Shown one piece after another: positions 16,624 to 24,618 of a stretch of DNA of 64,000 nucleotides (its first letter is position 1; every line of letters starts with the position of its first letter). Position numbers and translations under genes: made by a program. The DNA comes from Streptomyces echinoruber (GTDB taxonomy: Bacteria > Actinomycetota > Actinomycetes > Streptomycetales > Streptomycetaceae). The stretch spans positions 1 to 64,000 of the forward strand of contig NZ_BMWH01000014.1 in assembly GCF_014651135.1 (NCBI RefSeq), written 5' to 3'. The notes beneath the pieces were generated by a model that was given only the letters and a program-made list of their open reading frames with translations, was not told the origin of the DNA and did no database searches.

Positions 16624-19600
16624 TTGCGCAGACAAGTGAACAGAGCCTGCGTGGCCGCCGTCGCCGCGGCGGCCGCCGTCGCGCTCGCCGCGGGCATGAC
16701 CAACCCGGCGGCGGCGCAGACGGAGCGGCGTTCGACCACCGCCGCCCGCCTGACACCGCACCACACCGTCACCCTGATCACCGGCGACCGGGTCACCGTC
16801 GACGCCAAGGGCCGGGTGACCTGCCTGGCGCCGGCCAAGGGCCGCGAGCACATACCCGTCCGGATCCGCAAGGCCCACGGGCACACGCTGGTCCTCCCGG
16901 CCGACGCCGCCCGCCTGGTCGCCACCGGCACACTGGACCAGCGGCTGTTCGACGTCACCGAGTTGAACAAGTCCGCCACCCGCGCCTCCCAGAAGAACGG
17001 CCTGAAGGTCATCGTCGGCTACCGCGGCACCGCCGCGGCCGCCAAGGAGCAGGTCCGCGACGCGGGCACCCTGCGCCGCACCCTGCGGACCCTCAACGCC
17101 GACGCCGTGCAGACCCCGGTGAAGGACACGCCGGAGCTGTGGGACGCGGTGACCAACGGCGACCGGACCGCCTCCGGCATCGCGCACGTCTGGCTCGACG
17201 GCATCCGCCGCGCCAGCCTCGACAAGTCCGTCCCGCAGATCGGCGCGCCCACGGCCTGGGCGGCCGGCTACACCGGCAAGGGCGTGAAGATCGCCGTCCT
17301 GGACACCGGCGTCGACACCACCCACCCCGACCTGAGGAACCAGGTCGTCGCGTCCAAGAACTTCTCCGCCGCCGCCGACGCCACCGACCACTTCGGCCAC
17401 GGCACGCACGTCGCCTCCATCGCGGCCGGCACCGGCGCCAAGTCGCACGGGAAGTACAAGGGCGTCGCGCCCGACGCGAAGATCCTCAACGGCAAGGTCC
17501 TCGACGACTCCGGCTCCGGCGACGACTCCGGCATCCTCGCCGGCATGGAGTGGGCCGCCCAGCAGGGCGCCTCCGTCGTCAACCTCAGCCTCGGCGGCTA
17601 CGACTCGCCCGGCATCGACCCGCTCGAGGCCGAGGTCAACAAGCTGTCCGCGGAGAAGGGCATCCTGTTCGCGATCGCCGCGGGCAACGAGGGCCCCGAG
17701 TCGATCGGCTCGCCCGGCAGCGCGGACGCCGCGCTCACCGTCGGCGCCGTCGACGACCACGACAAGCTCGCCGACTTCTCCTCCACCGGCCCGCGCACCG
17801 GCGACGGCGGCATCAAGCCCGACGTCACCGCGCCCGGCGTGGACATCACCGCCGCCGCGGCCAAGGGCAGCGTCATCGACCGGGAGGTCGGCGAGAAGCC
17901 CGACGGGTACCTGACCATCTCCGGCACCTCCATGGCCACCCCGCATGTCGCCGGCGCCGCGGCCCTGCTCAAGCAGGAGCACCCGGACTGGGGGTACGCC
18001 GAGCTGAAGGGCGCCCTGACCGGCTCCGCCAAGGGCGGCGCCTACACGCCGTTCCAGCAGGGCGCCGGCCGGATCGCCGTCGACAAGGCCATCAAGCAGA
18101 GCGTCGTCGCCGACCCGGTCTCGGTCGGCTTCGGCGTCCAGCAGTGGCCGCACACCGACGACAAGCCCGTCACCAAGCAGCTCACGTACCGCAACCTCGG
18201 CACCAGCGACGTCACCCTGAAGCTGACGGCCACCGCCACCAACCCCAAGGGCCAGGCGGCCCCGGCCGGCTTCTTCACCCTCGGCGCCACCACCGTCAAG
18301 GTCCCGGCCGGCGGCAAGGCCTCCGTCGACCTCACCGTGAACACCAAGCTCGGCGGCACCGTGGACGGCGCCTACTCGGCGTACGTCACGGCGACCGGCG
18401 GCGGGCAGACGGTGCGCACCGCGGCCGCCGTCCAGCGCGAGGTCGAGTCGTACGACGTGACCGTCCGGCACATCGGCCGCGACGGCAACCCGACCGGCGG
18501 CTACCTCACCGACCTGTTCGCCTACACCGGCGCCGGCCAGGGCCGGGACTACCAGGTCCCCGTCAGCGACTCCGGCACCACCACCGTGCGCGTGCCCAAG
18601 GGCACGTACCTGCTGGACGCCCTGGTCGTCAAGGACTTCGCGGCCTTCGACGGCGGCATCGACTGGCTGGCCCAGCCCAAGCTGACCGTCGACAGGAACA
18701 CCACCGTGACCGTCGACGCCCGCACCACCAAGGCGGCCGACATCACCGTGCCCGACGCGGCCGCACAGCCCCGCTCGGCGGCCGTCGACTACTCCTACGA
18801 CCCGGCCGGCGTCGTCGCCGGCGTCAATGTGCGCTCCTTCGCCGACCTGCGCATCGGGCACCTCGGCCCGCAGGTGGACGGCCTGGCGCAGACCTGGAAC
18901 GGCCAGTGGACCAAGGGCGACGACACCGAGTACGACGTCGCCACCAGCGCGAAGGTCAAGCGGCTCGTCGGCGACAAGGTCCGCCACTTCACGGCGGGCG
19001 AGCTGGCCACGGTGAAGAACCGGATCGGCGCGGGCGCCTCCGGCAAGACCGGCGGCGTCACCGCCTGGGGCTACCTGCCCGACGACGTCGTCATCGGCAA
19101 CCCCGTCGAGCAGAAGCTGCCCGGCACGCGCACACTGCACCTGTCCACCGGCGAAGGCGTCCAGTGGTCCTTCGACGTCGAGCAGTACAACGGCCACGAC
19201 GCCCAGGGCTACCCGGTCACCGAGGCCCTCTACACGCTGGGCGACCCGCAGACCTTCCAGGGCGGCCACAGCTACACGAAGACCTTCAACACCGCCGTCT
19301 TCGGCCCCCACCTCAACGCCGCCTACGGCCTGTTCCGCGACGGCGACACGATCTCCGGCCTGGTGCCGCTGTTCGCCGACGCCAACAAGCACGCCGGCTC
19401 CTCGGTGTTCACCTCGGCGAACACGACGCTGTACCGCAACGGCACCAAGGTGGGCTCCAACGACGACCCGCTCCTGGGCGGCAGTGCCTTCAAGGTCCCC
19501 GCGGGCGACGCCGAGTACAAGCTGACCACCTCGGTCAAGCGCAGCGTCAAGGTCGCGGCGGCCTCCACCCGGATCGACGCGAGCTGGACCTTCCGCTCCA

Positions 19601-19932
19601 AGAAGCCCACCGGCTCCGACACCGTCCGGCTGCCGGTGTCCACGGTCCGCTTCAACGCCACCACGGGCCTCGACAACCGTGTCGCGGCCGGCCGGAAGGC
19701 GACCTTCCCGGTCGTCGTCGAGGGCGCCGCCGCGGGCCGCAACCTGAAGTCCCTGTCCGTCTACGTCTCCTACGACTACGGCCAGACCTGGAAGAAGGTG
19801 CAGGTCAGGAACGGCCGTATCACGGTGGACAACCCGGCGAAGGGCCAGGCCATCTCCTTCCACGCCAAGATCACCGACAAGAAGAACAACAAGTCGACGC
19901 TCTCGATCTACAACGCGTACTACGGGAAGTGA
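16624..19932 (+). CDS. secreted subtilisin-like serine peptidase (S8)
   Basis: About 1102 residues. Start uncertain: TTG at 16624 lies very close to the AGGGGGAG site at 16614-16621, GTG at 16636 (VNRACVAAVAAA) is somewhat far from it; upstream in-frame codons to 16510 look like leader. Signal peptide VAAVAAAAAVALAAGMTNPAAAQ, a pro-region to about residue 190, then the catalytic triad: Asp in VLDTGVDTTHPDL, His in HGTHVASIAAG, Ser in SGTSMATPHVAGAAALL. The C-terminal 600 residues are beta-rich domains of the type found on large streptomycete proteases. It should act outside the cell on protein substrates or in wall-associated processing. Confidence 0.92.
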   Translation: MRRQVNRACVAAVAAAAAVALAAGMTNPAAAQTERRSTTAARLTPHHTVTLITGDRVTVDAKGRVTCLAPAKGREHIPVRIRKAHGHTLVLPADAARLVATGTLDQRLFDVTELNKSATRASQKNGLKVIVGYRGTAAAAKEQVRDAGTLRRTLRTLNADAVQTPVKDTPELWDAVTNGDRTASGIAHVWLDGIRRASLDKSVPQIGAPTAWAAGYTGKGVKIAVLDTGVDTTHPDLRNQVVASKNFSAAADATDHFGHGTHVASIAAGTGAKSHGKYKGVAPDAKILNGKVLDDSGSGDDSGILAGMEWAAQQGASVVNLSLGGYDSPGIDPLEAEVNKLSAEKGILFAIAAGNEGPESIGSPGSADAALTVGAVDDHDKLADFSSTGPRTGDGGIKPDVTAPGVDITAAAAKGSVIDREVGEKPDGYLTISGTSMATPHVAGAAALLKQEHPDWGYAELKGALTGSAKGGAYTPFQQGAGRIAVDKAIKQSVVADPVSVGFGVQQWPHTDDKPVTKQLTYRNLGTSDVTLKLTATATNPKGQAAPAGFFTLGATTVKVPAGGKASVDLTVNTKLGGTVDGAYSAYVTATGGGQTVRTAAAVQREVESYDVTVRHIGRDGNPTGGYLTDLFAYTGAGQGRDYQVPVSDSGTTTVRVPKGTYLLDALVVKDFAAFDGGIDWLAQPKLTVDRNTTVTVDARTTKAADITVPDAAAQPRSAAVDYSYDPAGVVAGVNVRSFADLRIGHLGPQVDGLAQTWNGQWTKGDDTEYDVATSAKVKRLVGDKVRHFTAGELATVKNRIGAGASGKTGGVTAWGYLPDDVVIGNPVEQKLPGTRTLHLSTGEGVQWSFDVEQYNGHDAQGYPVTEALYTLGDPQTFQGGHSYTKTFNTAVFGPHLNAAYGLFRDGDTISGLVPLFADANKHAGSSVFTSANTTLYRNGTKVGSNDDPLLGGSAFKVPAGDAEYKLTTSVKRSVKVAAASTRIDASWTFRSKKPTGSDTVRLPVSTVRFNATTGLDNRVAAGRKATFPVVVEGAAAGRNLKSLSVYVSYDYGQTWKKVQVRNGRITVDNPAKGQAISFHAKITDKKNNKSTLSIYNAYYGK

Positions 19933-20272
19933 CCGTGGCCTGAAGAACAGCGCCGCACCTCAGGTGGCCCGCCGGTTTCCGCCGGCGGGCCATCCGCGTA
20001 CCGGGGCCCCGGCACCCGGGCCAGGACGGATCCCGTCGGAAAACCCACCGGGAATTCCATCGAAAGGGAGCGAAGAAATCCGTTTCGGCGGCCGTGGCCG
20101 AATGCCGCCGAACATGCGCACGGCACCGTTTTCCGGGCCGTCCGGAATGCGCCCCCGTTCCGTGTATGGCCGGTTTTTCCCTTCTCCGCGCCGACGTCCT
20201 CCCGGAAGGCTGAGGGCCACTTCGGCCGCCGTGCCGAACGGCGGCCGGGAACGACCGCAGACAGGGGGAGAC
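19933..20272. other. intergenic region between S8 peptidase and I36-like genes
   Basis: Besides the hairpin at 19965-19992, the 340 bases hold an A/T-richer stretch at about 20050-20180 that probably contains the promoter of the small secreted protein gene. No supported coding sequence. The gene start is preceded by ACAGGGGGAGAC, similar to the AGGGGGAG site of the upstream peptidase gene. Confidence 0.4.
19965..19992 (+). terminator. hairpin terminator after the S8 peptidase gene
   Basis: An 11-bp stem TGGCCCGCCGG / CCGGCGGGCCA with a six-base loop starts 32 bases after the stop. There is no U tract, as is usual in Streptomyces. Confidence 0.7.
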
Positions 20273-20743
20273 ATGTCACTGCGCAAGGGAATCACGCTGG
20301 CCGCGGCCGCGGCCGCGCTGGTCGGGGGGCAGCTCGCGGCCACGCAGGCGTCGGCGGCACCCGCTCCGTCGTCACCGCTGCAGAAGCGGGTCGCCCAGTA
20401 CCTGGAGAGCCACCCCGACGCCCACCGGATCGGTTCCGCGACCCTGAGCATCCCCGGGGGGACGGTCACGCTCGCCGCTCCCGGAGCCGCCCCGAGCACC
20501 GCCGCGATCAGCTGCGGCAGCGGCCACCTGTGTATCCAGGACGGCCTCGGCGACCGCTACGACTACTACTACTGCGGCTACTACGACTTCGACGGAGTCG
20601 GCGACGGGGTGTTCAACAACAACCAGACCTCCGGCACGGTCGCCAAGTTCTACAACGAGAACGGCAGCCTGCGCTGGTCCAACACGGCCAAGGACACCGG
20701 CACCGCGTCCTGGACGCCGGTGTGGCACATCCGCCCGTGCTGA
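20273..20743 (+). CDS. small secreted protein, peptidase inhibitor family I36-like
   Basis: 156 residues with a clear Sec signal peptide (GITLAAAAAALVGGQLAATQASAA). The mature C-terminal part from CGSGHLCIQDG to the final cysteine has four cysteines (CGSGHLC, YYYCGYYDF, HIRPC) and the beta-rich pattern of the I36 family, whose type member is the Streptomyces metalloproteinase inhibitor SMPI. The ATG has a strong AGGGGGAG site. It lies 340 bases downstream of a large secreted protease gene on the same strand, which invites the idea of a protease-inhibitor pair, though I36 inhibitors act on metalloproteases rather than subtilisins. Family call is moderate. Confidence 0.7.
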   Translation: MSLRKGITLAAAAAALVGGQLAATQASAAPAPSSPLQKRVAQYLESHPDAHRIGSATLSIPGGTVTLAAPGAAPSTAAISCGSGHLCIQDGLGDRYDYYYCGYYDFDGVGDGVFNNNQTSGTVAKFYNENGSLRWSNTAKDTGTASWTPVWHIRPC

Positions 20744-20793
20744 CGGGCCTGACGGACCTGATGGACCTGACGGCCCCGACGGCCCTGACGGAC
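20740..20793 (+). repeat. 9-bp tandem repeat, 6 copies, at the end of the I36-like gene
   Basis: Units of the CTGACGGAC type run from 20740 to 20793, the TGA stop codon lying in the first unit. Because the period is divisible by three, expansion would not extend the protein. A strong terminator hairpin follows. Confidence 0.9.
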
Positions 20794-20827
20794 CCGCACT
20801 GAGCCCAACGCCCGCTCAGGGCACACC

Positions 20828-20867
20828 GCCGGGCCCCGGCCGGACACCCGTCCGGCCGGGGCCCGGC
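20828..20867. terminator. strong bidirectional hairpin terminator
   Basis: An 18-bp perfect stem GCCGGGCCCCGGCCGGAC (20828-20845) with complement at 20850-20867 and loop ACCC separates the convergent I36-like gene and the MmyB-like regulator gene. It should stop transcription from both sides. Confidence 0.9.
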
Positions 20868-20875
20868 CACGTCGC

Positions 20876-21814
20876 TCACGCCGACGGCGCCGAAGAGGTC
20901 CCCGTCCCCGTCCCCGCGCGCGTCGCGTCCACGCCCCAGCTCGCCAGCAGACGCAGCGCCTCCGCCGACGGGGAGCCGGGCTCGGCGTGGTAGGTGCACA
21001 GGCACTGCTCGCCGTCGTCGGCGACATGGAACGACTCGAAGGACAGGGTGAGTTCACCGACGAGCGGATGGCGCAGCCGCTTGACGCCGTGGCCCTTCTC
21101 CTTCACGTCGTGCGCGGCCCACAGCCACCGGAACTCCTCGCTCTTGACGGACAGCTCGCCGACCAGCGCGGACAGGCGCGGGTCGTCGGGATGGCAGCCG
21201 GCGTCCATGCGCAGGTAGCTGACGACGTCGGAGGCCTTCTGCTCCCAGTCCACGAACAGCTCCCGGTAGGCGGGCCGCAGGAACACCAGCCGCGCCCAGT
21301 TGCGCTCCTGCGCCGGCAGCTCCGACCAGTCGCCGAACACCGCCGCCGCCATCCGGTTCCACACCAGGATGTCCGAGCGGCGGCCGGTGATGTACGCCGG
21401 GACGCCGTCGAGGGTGTCCAGGAGCTGCCGCAGCGAGGTGCGCACCTGCTGGGTGCGCGCGGACGGCTTCTTCTTGTGCTGCTTGGGCCGCGCCAGGTGC
21501 ACCAGGTGCGCGTGCTCGGCGTCGCTGAGCCGCAGCGCCCGGGCGATCGCGTCCAGCACCTCCGCGGACACGTTCCGCCCGTTGCCCTGCTCCAGGCGCG
21601 TGTAGTACGCCACCGACACCCCGGCCAGCTGGGCCAGCTCCTCGCGGCGCAGCCCCGGCACCCGGCGGTGCCGGCCGTAGTCCGGCAGCCCCACGTCCCC
21701 GGGCTTGAGCCGGGCGCGCCGGGTGCGCAGGAACTCGCTGAGCTCGGCACGCCGGTCCAGGGCCGTCCGCGCGTCCACGGCCGGCTGCGGTACGGCGTCG
21801 GGCTGATGGTCCAT
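20876..21814 (-). CDS. helix-turn-helix regulator, MmyB-like (XRE + ligand-binding domain)
   Basis: 312 residues, ATG at 21814. N-terminal XRE helix-turn-helix (residues about 25-95: LPDYGRHRRVPGLRREELAQ, AGVSVAYYTRLEQGNGRNVS) and a C-terminal MmyB-like PAS-type ligand domain (PAYITGRRSDILVWNRMAAA, ERNWARLVFLRPAYRELF, FRWLWAAHDV). This family usually controls a divergently encoded short-chain or zinc alcohol dehydrogenase, exactly the arrangement here, and is thought to sense a small hydrophobic ligand. The alanine/threonine-rich last 15 residues are disordered. Confidence 0.92.
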   Translation of the reverse strand: MDHQPDAVPQPAVDARTALDRRAELSEFLRTRRARLKPGDVGLPDYGRHRRVPGLRREELAQLAGVSVAYYTRLEQGNGRNVSAEVLDAIARALRLSDAEHAHLVHLARPKQHKKKPSARTQQVRTSLRQLLDTLDGVPAYITGRRSDILVWNRMAAAVFGDWSELPAQERNWARLVFLRPAYRELFVDWEQKASDVVSYLRMDAGCHPDDPRLSALVGELSVKSEEFRWLWAAHDVKEKGHGVKRLRHPLVGELTLSFESFHVADDGEQCLCTYHAEPGSPSAEALRLLASWGVDATRAGTGTGTSSAPSA

Positions 21815-21995
21815 GGGTCCAGTATTCACGGTCGTACGCAGGGCAACCTGACCCCGCCAGTGGTAGGACCGGCCGACGTAGGCACAGCCGTGGTCTGGGT
21901 GGACGCACGGCCGCGCGGCAGGCTGGGGAACCGGACAGACCGCGCCCGGGCACCAGACGACCGGGCACGGAGCGATCGCTAGGAGAACCCTCCGC

Positions 21996-23036
21996 ATGAC
22001 CACTGTTGCCGCGTACGCCGCCCCCGCCGCCAAGGCTCCGCTGGAGCGCACCACCATCGAGCGGCGGCCGGTGGGCGAGTTCGACGTCCTGATCGACATC
22101 AAGTTCGCCGGCATCTGCCACTCCGACATCCACCAGGTCCGGGAGGGCTGGGGCCAGGCGATCTTCCCGATGGTTCCCGGCCACGAGATCGCCGGCGTCG
22201 TCTCCGAGGTCGGTCCCGGCGTGACGAAGTTCAAGGCCGGCGACCACGTGGGCGTCGGCTGCATGGTCGACTCCTGCCGCGCGTGCGACAACTGCAGGGC
22301 CGGCCTGGAGCAGTACTGCACCCGCGGCGCCGTGATGACGTACAACGGCATCGGCCGGGACGGCGAGCCCACCTACGGCGGCTACTCCCAGAAGATCGTC
22401 GTCGACGAGAACTACGTCGTCCGCATCCCCGACAGCCTCCCCCTCGACGTGGCCGCGCCGCTGCTGTGCGCCGGCATCACCACGTACTCCCCGCTGAAGC
22501 ACTGGAACGCCGGCCCCGGCAAGAAGGTCGCCGTCGTCGGTCTCGGCGGCCTCGGCCACATGGCCGTCAAGATCGCCCACGCGCTGGGCGCCGAGGTGAC
22601 CGTGCTGTCGCAGTCCCTGCGCAAGAAGGACGACGGCCTGAAGCTGGGCGCCGACCACTATTACGCCACCAGCGACCCGAAGACCTTCGAAGAGCTCCGC
22701 GGCACCTTCGACCTGATCCTGTCCACGGTGTCGGCGCCCATGGACTTCGACGCCCTGCTCTCCCTGCTGAAGACCGACGGCGCGCTGGTCAACGTCGGCG
22801 CCCCCGAGGAGCCGATCTCCCTCAACCTCTTCTCCGTGATCGCCGGCCGCAAGACCCTCGCCGGGTCCTCCATCGGCGGCATCCGCGAGACCCAGGAGAT
22901 GCTCGACTTCTGCGCCGAGCACCACATCGGCGCCGAGATCGAACTCATCCGCGCCGAGCAGGTCAACGAGGCCTACGAGCGCGTCCTGAACAGCGACGTG
23001 CGCTACCGCTTCGTGATCGACACGGCGACGATCTGA
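21996..23036 (+). CDS. zinc-dependent NAD(P) alcohol dehydrogenase, cinnamyl-alcohol/YahK type
   Basis: 346 residues. Catalytic zinc site CHSD (residues about 40-43) with GHEIAGVV, structural zinc cysteines CRACDNCRAGLEQYC, and the Rossmann motif VVGLGGLGHMAVKIA. It should reduce aldehydes or oxidise primary alcohols with NADP(H) or NAD(H); this subgroup prefers aldehyde reduction. AGGAG precedes the ATG at 21996. Divergent from the MmyB-like gene across 181 bases, so it is the probable target of that regulator. Confidence 0.94.
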   Translation: MTTVAAYAAPAAKAPLERTTIERRPVGEFDVLIDIKFAGICHSDIHQVREGWGQAIFPMVPGHEIAGVVSEVGPGVTKFKAGDHVGVGCMVDSCRACDNCRAGLEQYCTRGAVMTYNGIGRDGEPTYGGYSQKIVVDENYVVRIPDSLPLDVAAPLLCAGITTYSPLKHWNAGPGKKVAVVGLGGLGHMAVKIAHALGAEVTVLSQSLRKKDDGLKLGADHYYATSDPKTFEELRGTFDLILSTVSAPMDFDALLSLLKTDGALVNVGAPEEPISLNLFSVIAGRKTLAGSSIGGIRETQEMLDFCAEHHIGAEIELIRAEQVNEAYERVLNSDVRYRFVIDTATI

Positions 23037-23051
23037 CGGCGACGATCTGCG

Positions 23052-23115
23052 GCGGTGAGGTGAGCGCGCGGTGAGGTGAGCGCGCGGTGAGGTGAGCAGG
23101 CGGTGAGGTGAGCAC
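23052..23115 (+). repeat. 16-bp tandem repeat, 4 copies, after the alcohol dehydrogenase gene
   Basis: Units of GCGGTGAGGTGAGCGC start at 23052, 23068, 23084 and 23100, the last two with one or two changes. The array runs directly into a strong terminator hairpin. Confidence 0.93.
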
Positions 23116-23152
23116 GTGGTGGGGCCCCGGGTTGCCGGGGCCCCACCACGTG
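23113..23152. terminator. bidirectional hairpin terminator between convergent genes
   Basis: A perfect 18-bp stem CACGTGGTGGGGCCCCGG (23113-23130) pairs with 23135-23152 around the loop GTTG. It lies between the convergent alcohol dehydrogenase and DHFR-fold genes, 12 bases from the stop of the latter. Confidence 0.92.
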
Positions 23153-23163
23153 CGGAGCCCTTG

Positions 23164-23736
23164 TCAGCGGACGACGTCGAAGACGTTCTTCTGCAGGCCG
23201 TTGGCGTAGACCTCGTGCTCGACGAGCCTCAGCTTCTGGGCGTCCTTGTCCGTGGTGCTGAACAGGCGCTTGCCCGCGCCGAGCAGGAGCGGGAAGACGA
23301 GCAGGTGGTACCGGTCGATCAGGCCGGCGTCCGAAAGGCTCCGGTTCAGGGCGGCGCTGCCGTGGATGATGATCGGGCCGCCCTCCGTCTCCTTCAGCGC
23401 GGCGACCTCGTCGAGCGAGCGCAGGATCGTGGTCTCGCCCCAGTCGGGCACCAGGTCGTCCTCGGTGAGGGTGGTGGAGACGACGTACTTCGGCATCACC
23501 TTGTAGTCGGCGAACTCCGCCATCCCCGGCCACACCGGGCTGAACGCCTCGTAACTGACCCGCCCCAGCAGCATCGCGGTGGCCTCCTTCTGCTCCCGGC
23601 CCTTGATCTCGTACGCCTCGGGGAGGAACTCGACGTCCTTGAAGGTCCACCCGGAGTTCCGGTAACCGGGTTCACCGCCCGGGGCCTCCACGACGCCGTC
23701 GAGCGAGATGAAGGCGGTGCTGATCAACATACGCAT
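23164..23736 (-). CDS. dihydrofolate reductase-fold family protein (RibD C-terminal type)
   Basis: 190 residues with the pattern of the RibD C-terminal/YyaP-like reductases: MLISTAFISLDGVVEAPGG, the MLLGRVSYEAF helix, GGPIIIHGSAALNRSL and HLLVFPLLLGAGKRLF. Members bind NADPH; the substrate is usually unknown, and true folate reduction is unlikely. GAGGAG lies before the ATG at 23736. The 5' flank is an unusual array of 10-bp repeats. Confidence 0.85.
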   Translation of the reverse strand: MRMLISTAFISLDGVVEAPGGEPGYRNSGWTFKDVEFLPEAYEIKGREQKEATAMLLGRVSYEAFSPVWPGMAEFADYKVMPKYVVSTTLTEDDLVPDWGETTILRSLDEVAALKETEGGPIIIHGSAALNRSLSDAGLIDRYHLLVFPLLLGAGKRLFSTTDKDAQKLRLVEHEVYANGLQKNVFDVVR

Positions 23737-23751
23737 GTGAGGCTCCTCGGT

Positions 23752-23821
23752 GTTCCGCGTCGTTCCGCGTGGTTCTGCGTCGCCCTATGTCGTTCTATGT
23801 CGTTCTGTATCGTTCCGCGTC
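23752..23821. repeat. 10-bp tandem repeat, 7 copies, upstream of the DHFR-fold gene
   Basis: Seven consecutive 10-mers related to GTTCCGCGTC fill 23752-23821, starting 15 bases from the start codon of the divergent-facing reductase gene (minus strand). Some units are T-rich (GTTCTATGTC). The 10-base period equals roughly one turn of the helix, so the array would present the same face repeatedly. Confidence 0.9.
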
Positions 23822-24043
23822 CGGTTCCGACGGGTCCGGCCGGCGCACGCTGCGACCGCACCCGCGGCCGCAGCGCACCGGCCATGACTTCCGACTGCGG
23901 ACCGCGGCGAAACTCATCGGTCGCGCCCGCCGGCCGGCCGAGGAGCTGAAGGAAGGCAGCCCGCACGGGCGGGCCCGGTGGCCCCGGTACGAGGCGCAGG
24001 CCCGGCACAGCGGCCGAAAACGGCTACGGCACCCGCGACACGA

Positions 24044-24106
24044 AGAGCACGGAGAGCACGAAGAGCACGGAGAGCAGAGAGAGCAGAGAGAGCAGAGAGA
24101 GCCCGG
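24044..24106. repeat. 9-bp tandem repeat, 7 copies, followed by an A/T tract
   Basis: Seven 9-mers, AGAGCACGG-like in the first three and AGAGCAGAG in the next three, are followed by CCCGG and AAAAAAATTT at about 24107-24117. The purine-rich strand and the A tract are striking in this genome. The array ends only 20 bases upstream of the predicted ECF42 promoter. Confidence 0.9.
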
Positions 24107-24125
24107 AAAAAAATTTGGGCGGCGA

Positions 24126-24152
24126 TGTCGAGAACCCGCGTCCGGCTCCGTC
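24126..24152 (+). promoter_or_regulatory. predicted ECF42 sigma-factor promoter
   Basis: TGTCGA at 24126-24131 and CGTC at 24149-24152, 17 bases apart, match the promoter motif reported for ECF42 sigma factors (TGTCGA and CGA/TC). It lies 53 bases before the ATG of the DGPF protein gene, which is followed by the ECF42 gene itself, so the operon is probably autoregulated. Confidence 0.7.
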
Positions 24153-24204
24153 CCCGGGGTGAACGCGACCAGAATGGGTCGTACCAGCACCGAGGAGCGA
24201 CACG

Positions 24205-24618
24205 ATGGCCAAGTACCTGCTGCTCAAGCACTACCGCGGTGCCCCGGCTGCGGTCAACGACGTGCCCATGGACCAGTGGACGCCGCAGGAGATCTCGGCG
24301 CACGTGCAGTACATGAACGACTTCGCGGCCCGGCTCGAGAAGACCGGTGAGTTCGTCGACGGCCAGGCGCTCGCCCCCGAGGGGACCTGGGTCCGCTACG
24401 ACGGTGAGGGGCGCCCGCCGGTCACCGACGGCCCGTTCGCCGAGACCAAGGACCTCATCGCCGGCTGGATGGTGATCGACGTCGACAGCTACGAGCGCGC
24501 CGTCGAGCTGGCCGGGGAACTGTCGGCCGCCCCCGGGGCGGGCGGGAAGCCGATCCACGAGTGGCTCGAGGTGCGCCCGTTCCTGACCGCGAACCCCGGC
24601 ATCACCGAGTGTCATTGA
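24205..24618 (+). CDS. DGPF-domain (YCII-related) protein
   Basis: 137 residues, ATG at 24205 behind GAGGAG. The fold is the ferredoxin-like YCII type with the name-giving motif in PPVTDGPFAETKDL, plus MAKYLLLKHYRG at the start. DGPF proteins are the conserved partners and targets of ECF42 sigma factors; their biochemical role is unknown. The stop overlaps the start of the sigma gene (TGATG), so the two are translationally coupled. Confidence 0.93.
   Translation: MAKYLLLKHYRGAPAAVNDVPMDQWTPQEISAHVQYMNDFAARLEKTGEFVDGQALAPEGTWVRYDGEGRPPVTDGPFAETKDLIAGWMVIDVDSYERAVELAGELSAAPGAGGKPIHEWLEVRPFLTANPGITECH

Noticed and set aside
16462..19863. 1133-codon minus-strand frame opposite the subtilisin-like gene
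   Set aside because: Product is a Gly/Val/Arg-rich mirror of the S8 peptidase, with no start signal or family resemblance.
24044..24106. CRISPR array suggested by seven short repeats
   Set aside because: Units are 9 bp with no unique spacers and no cas genes nearby; the same holds for the other tandem arrays.
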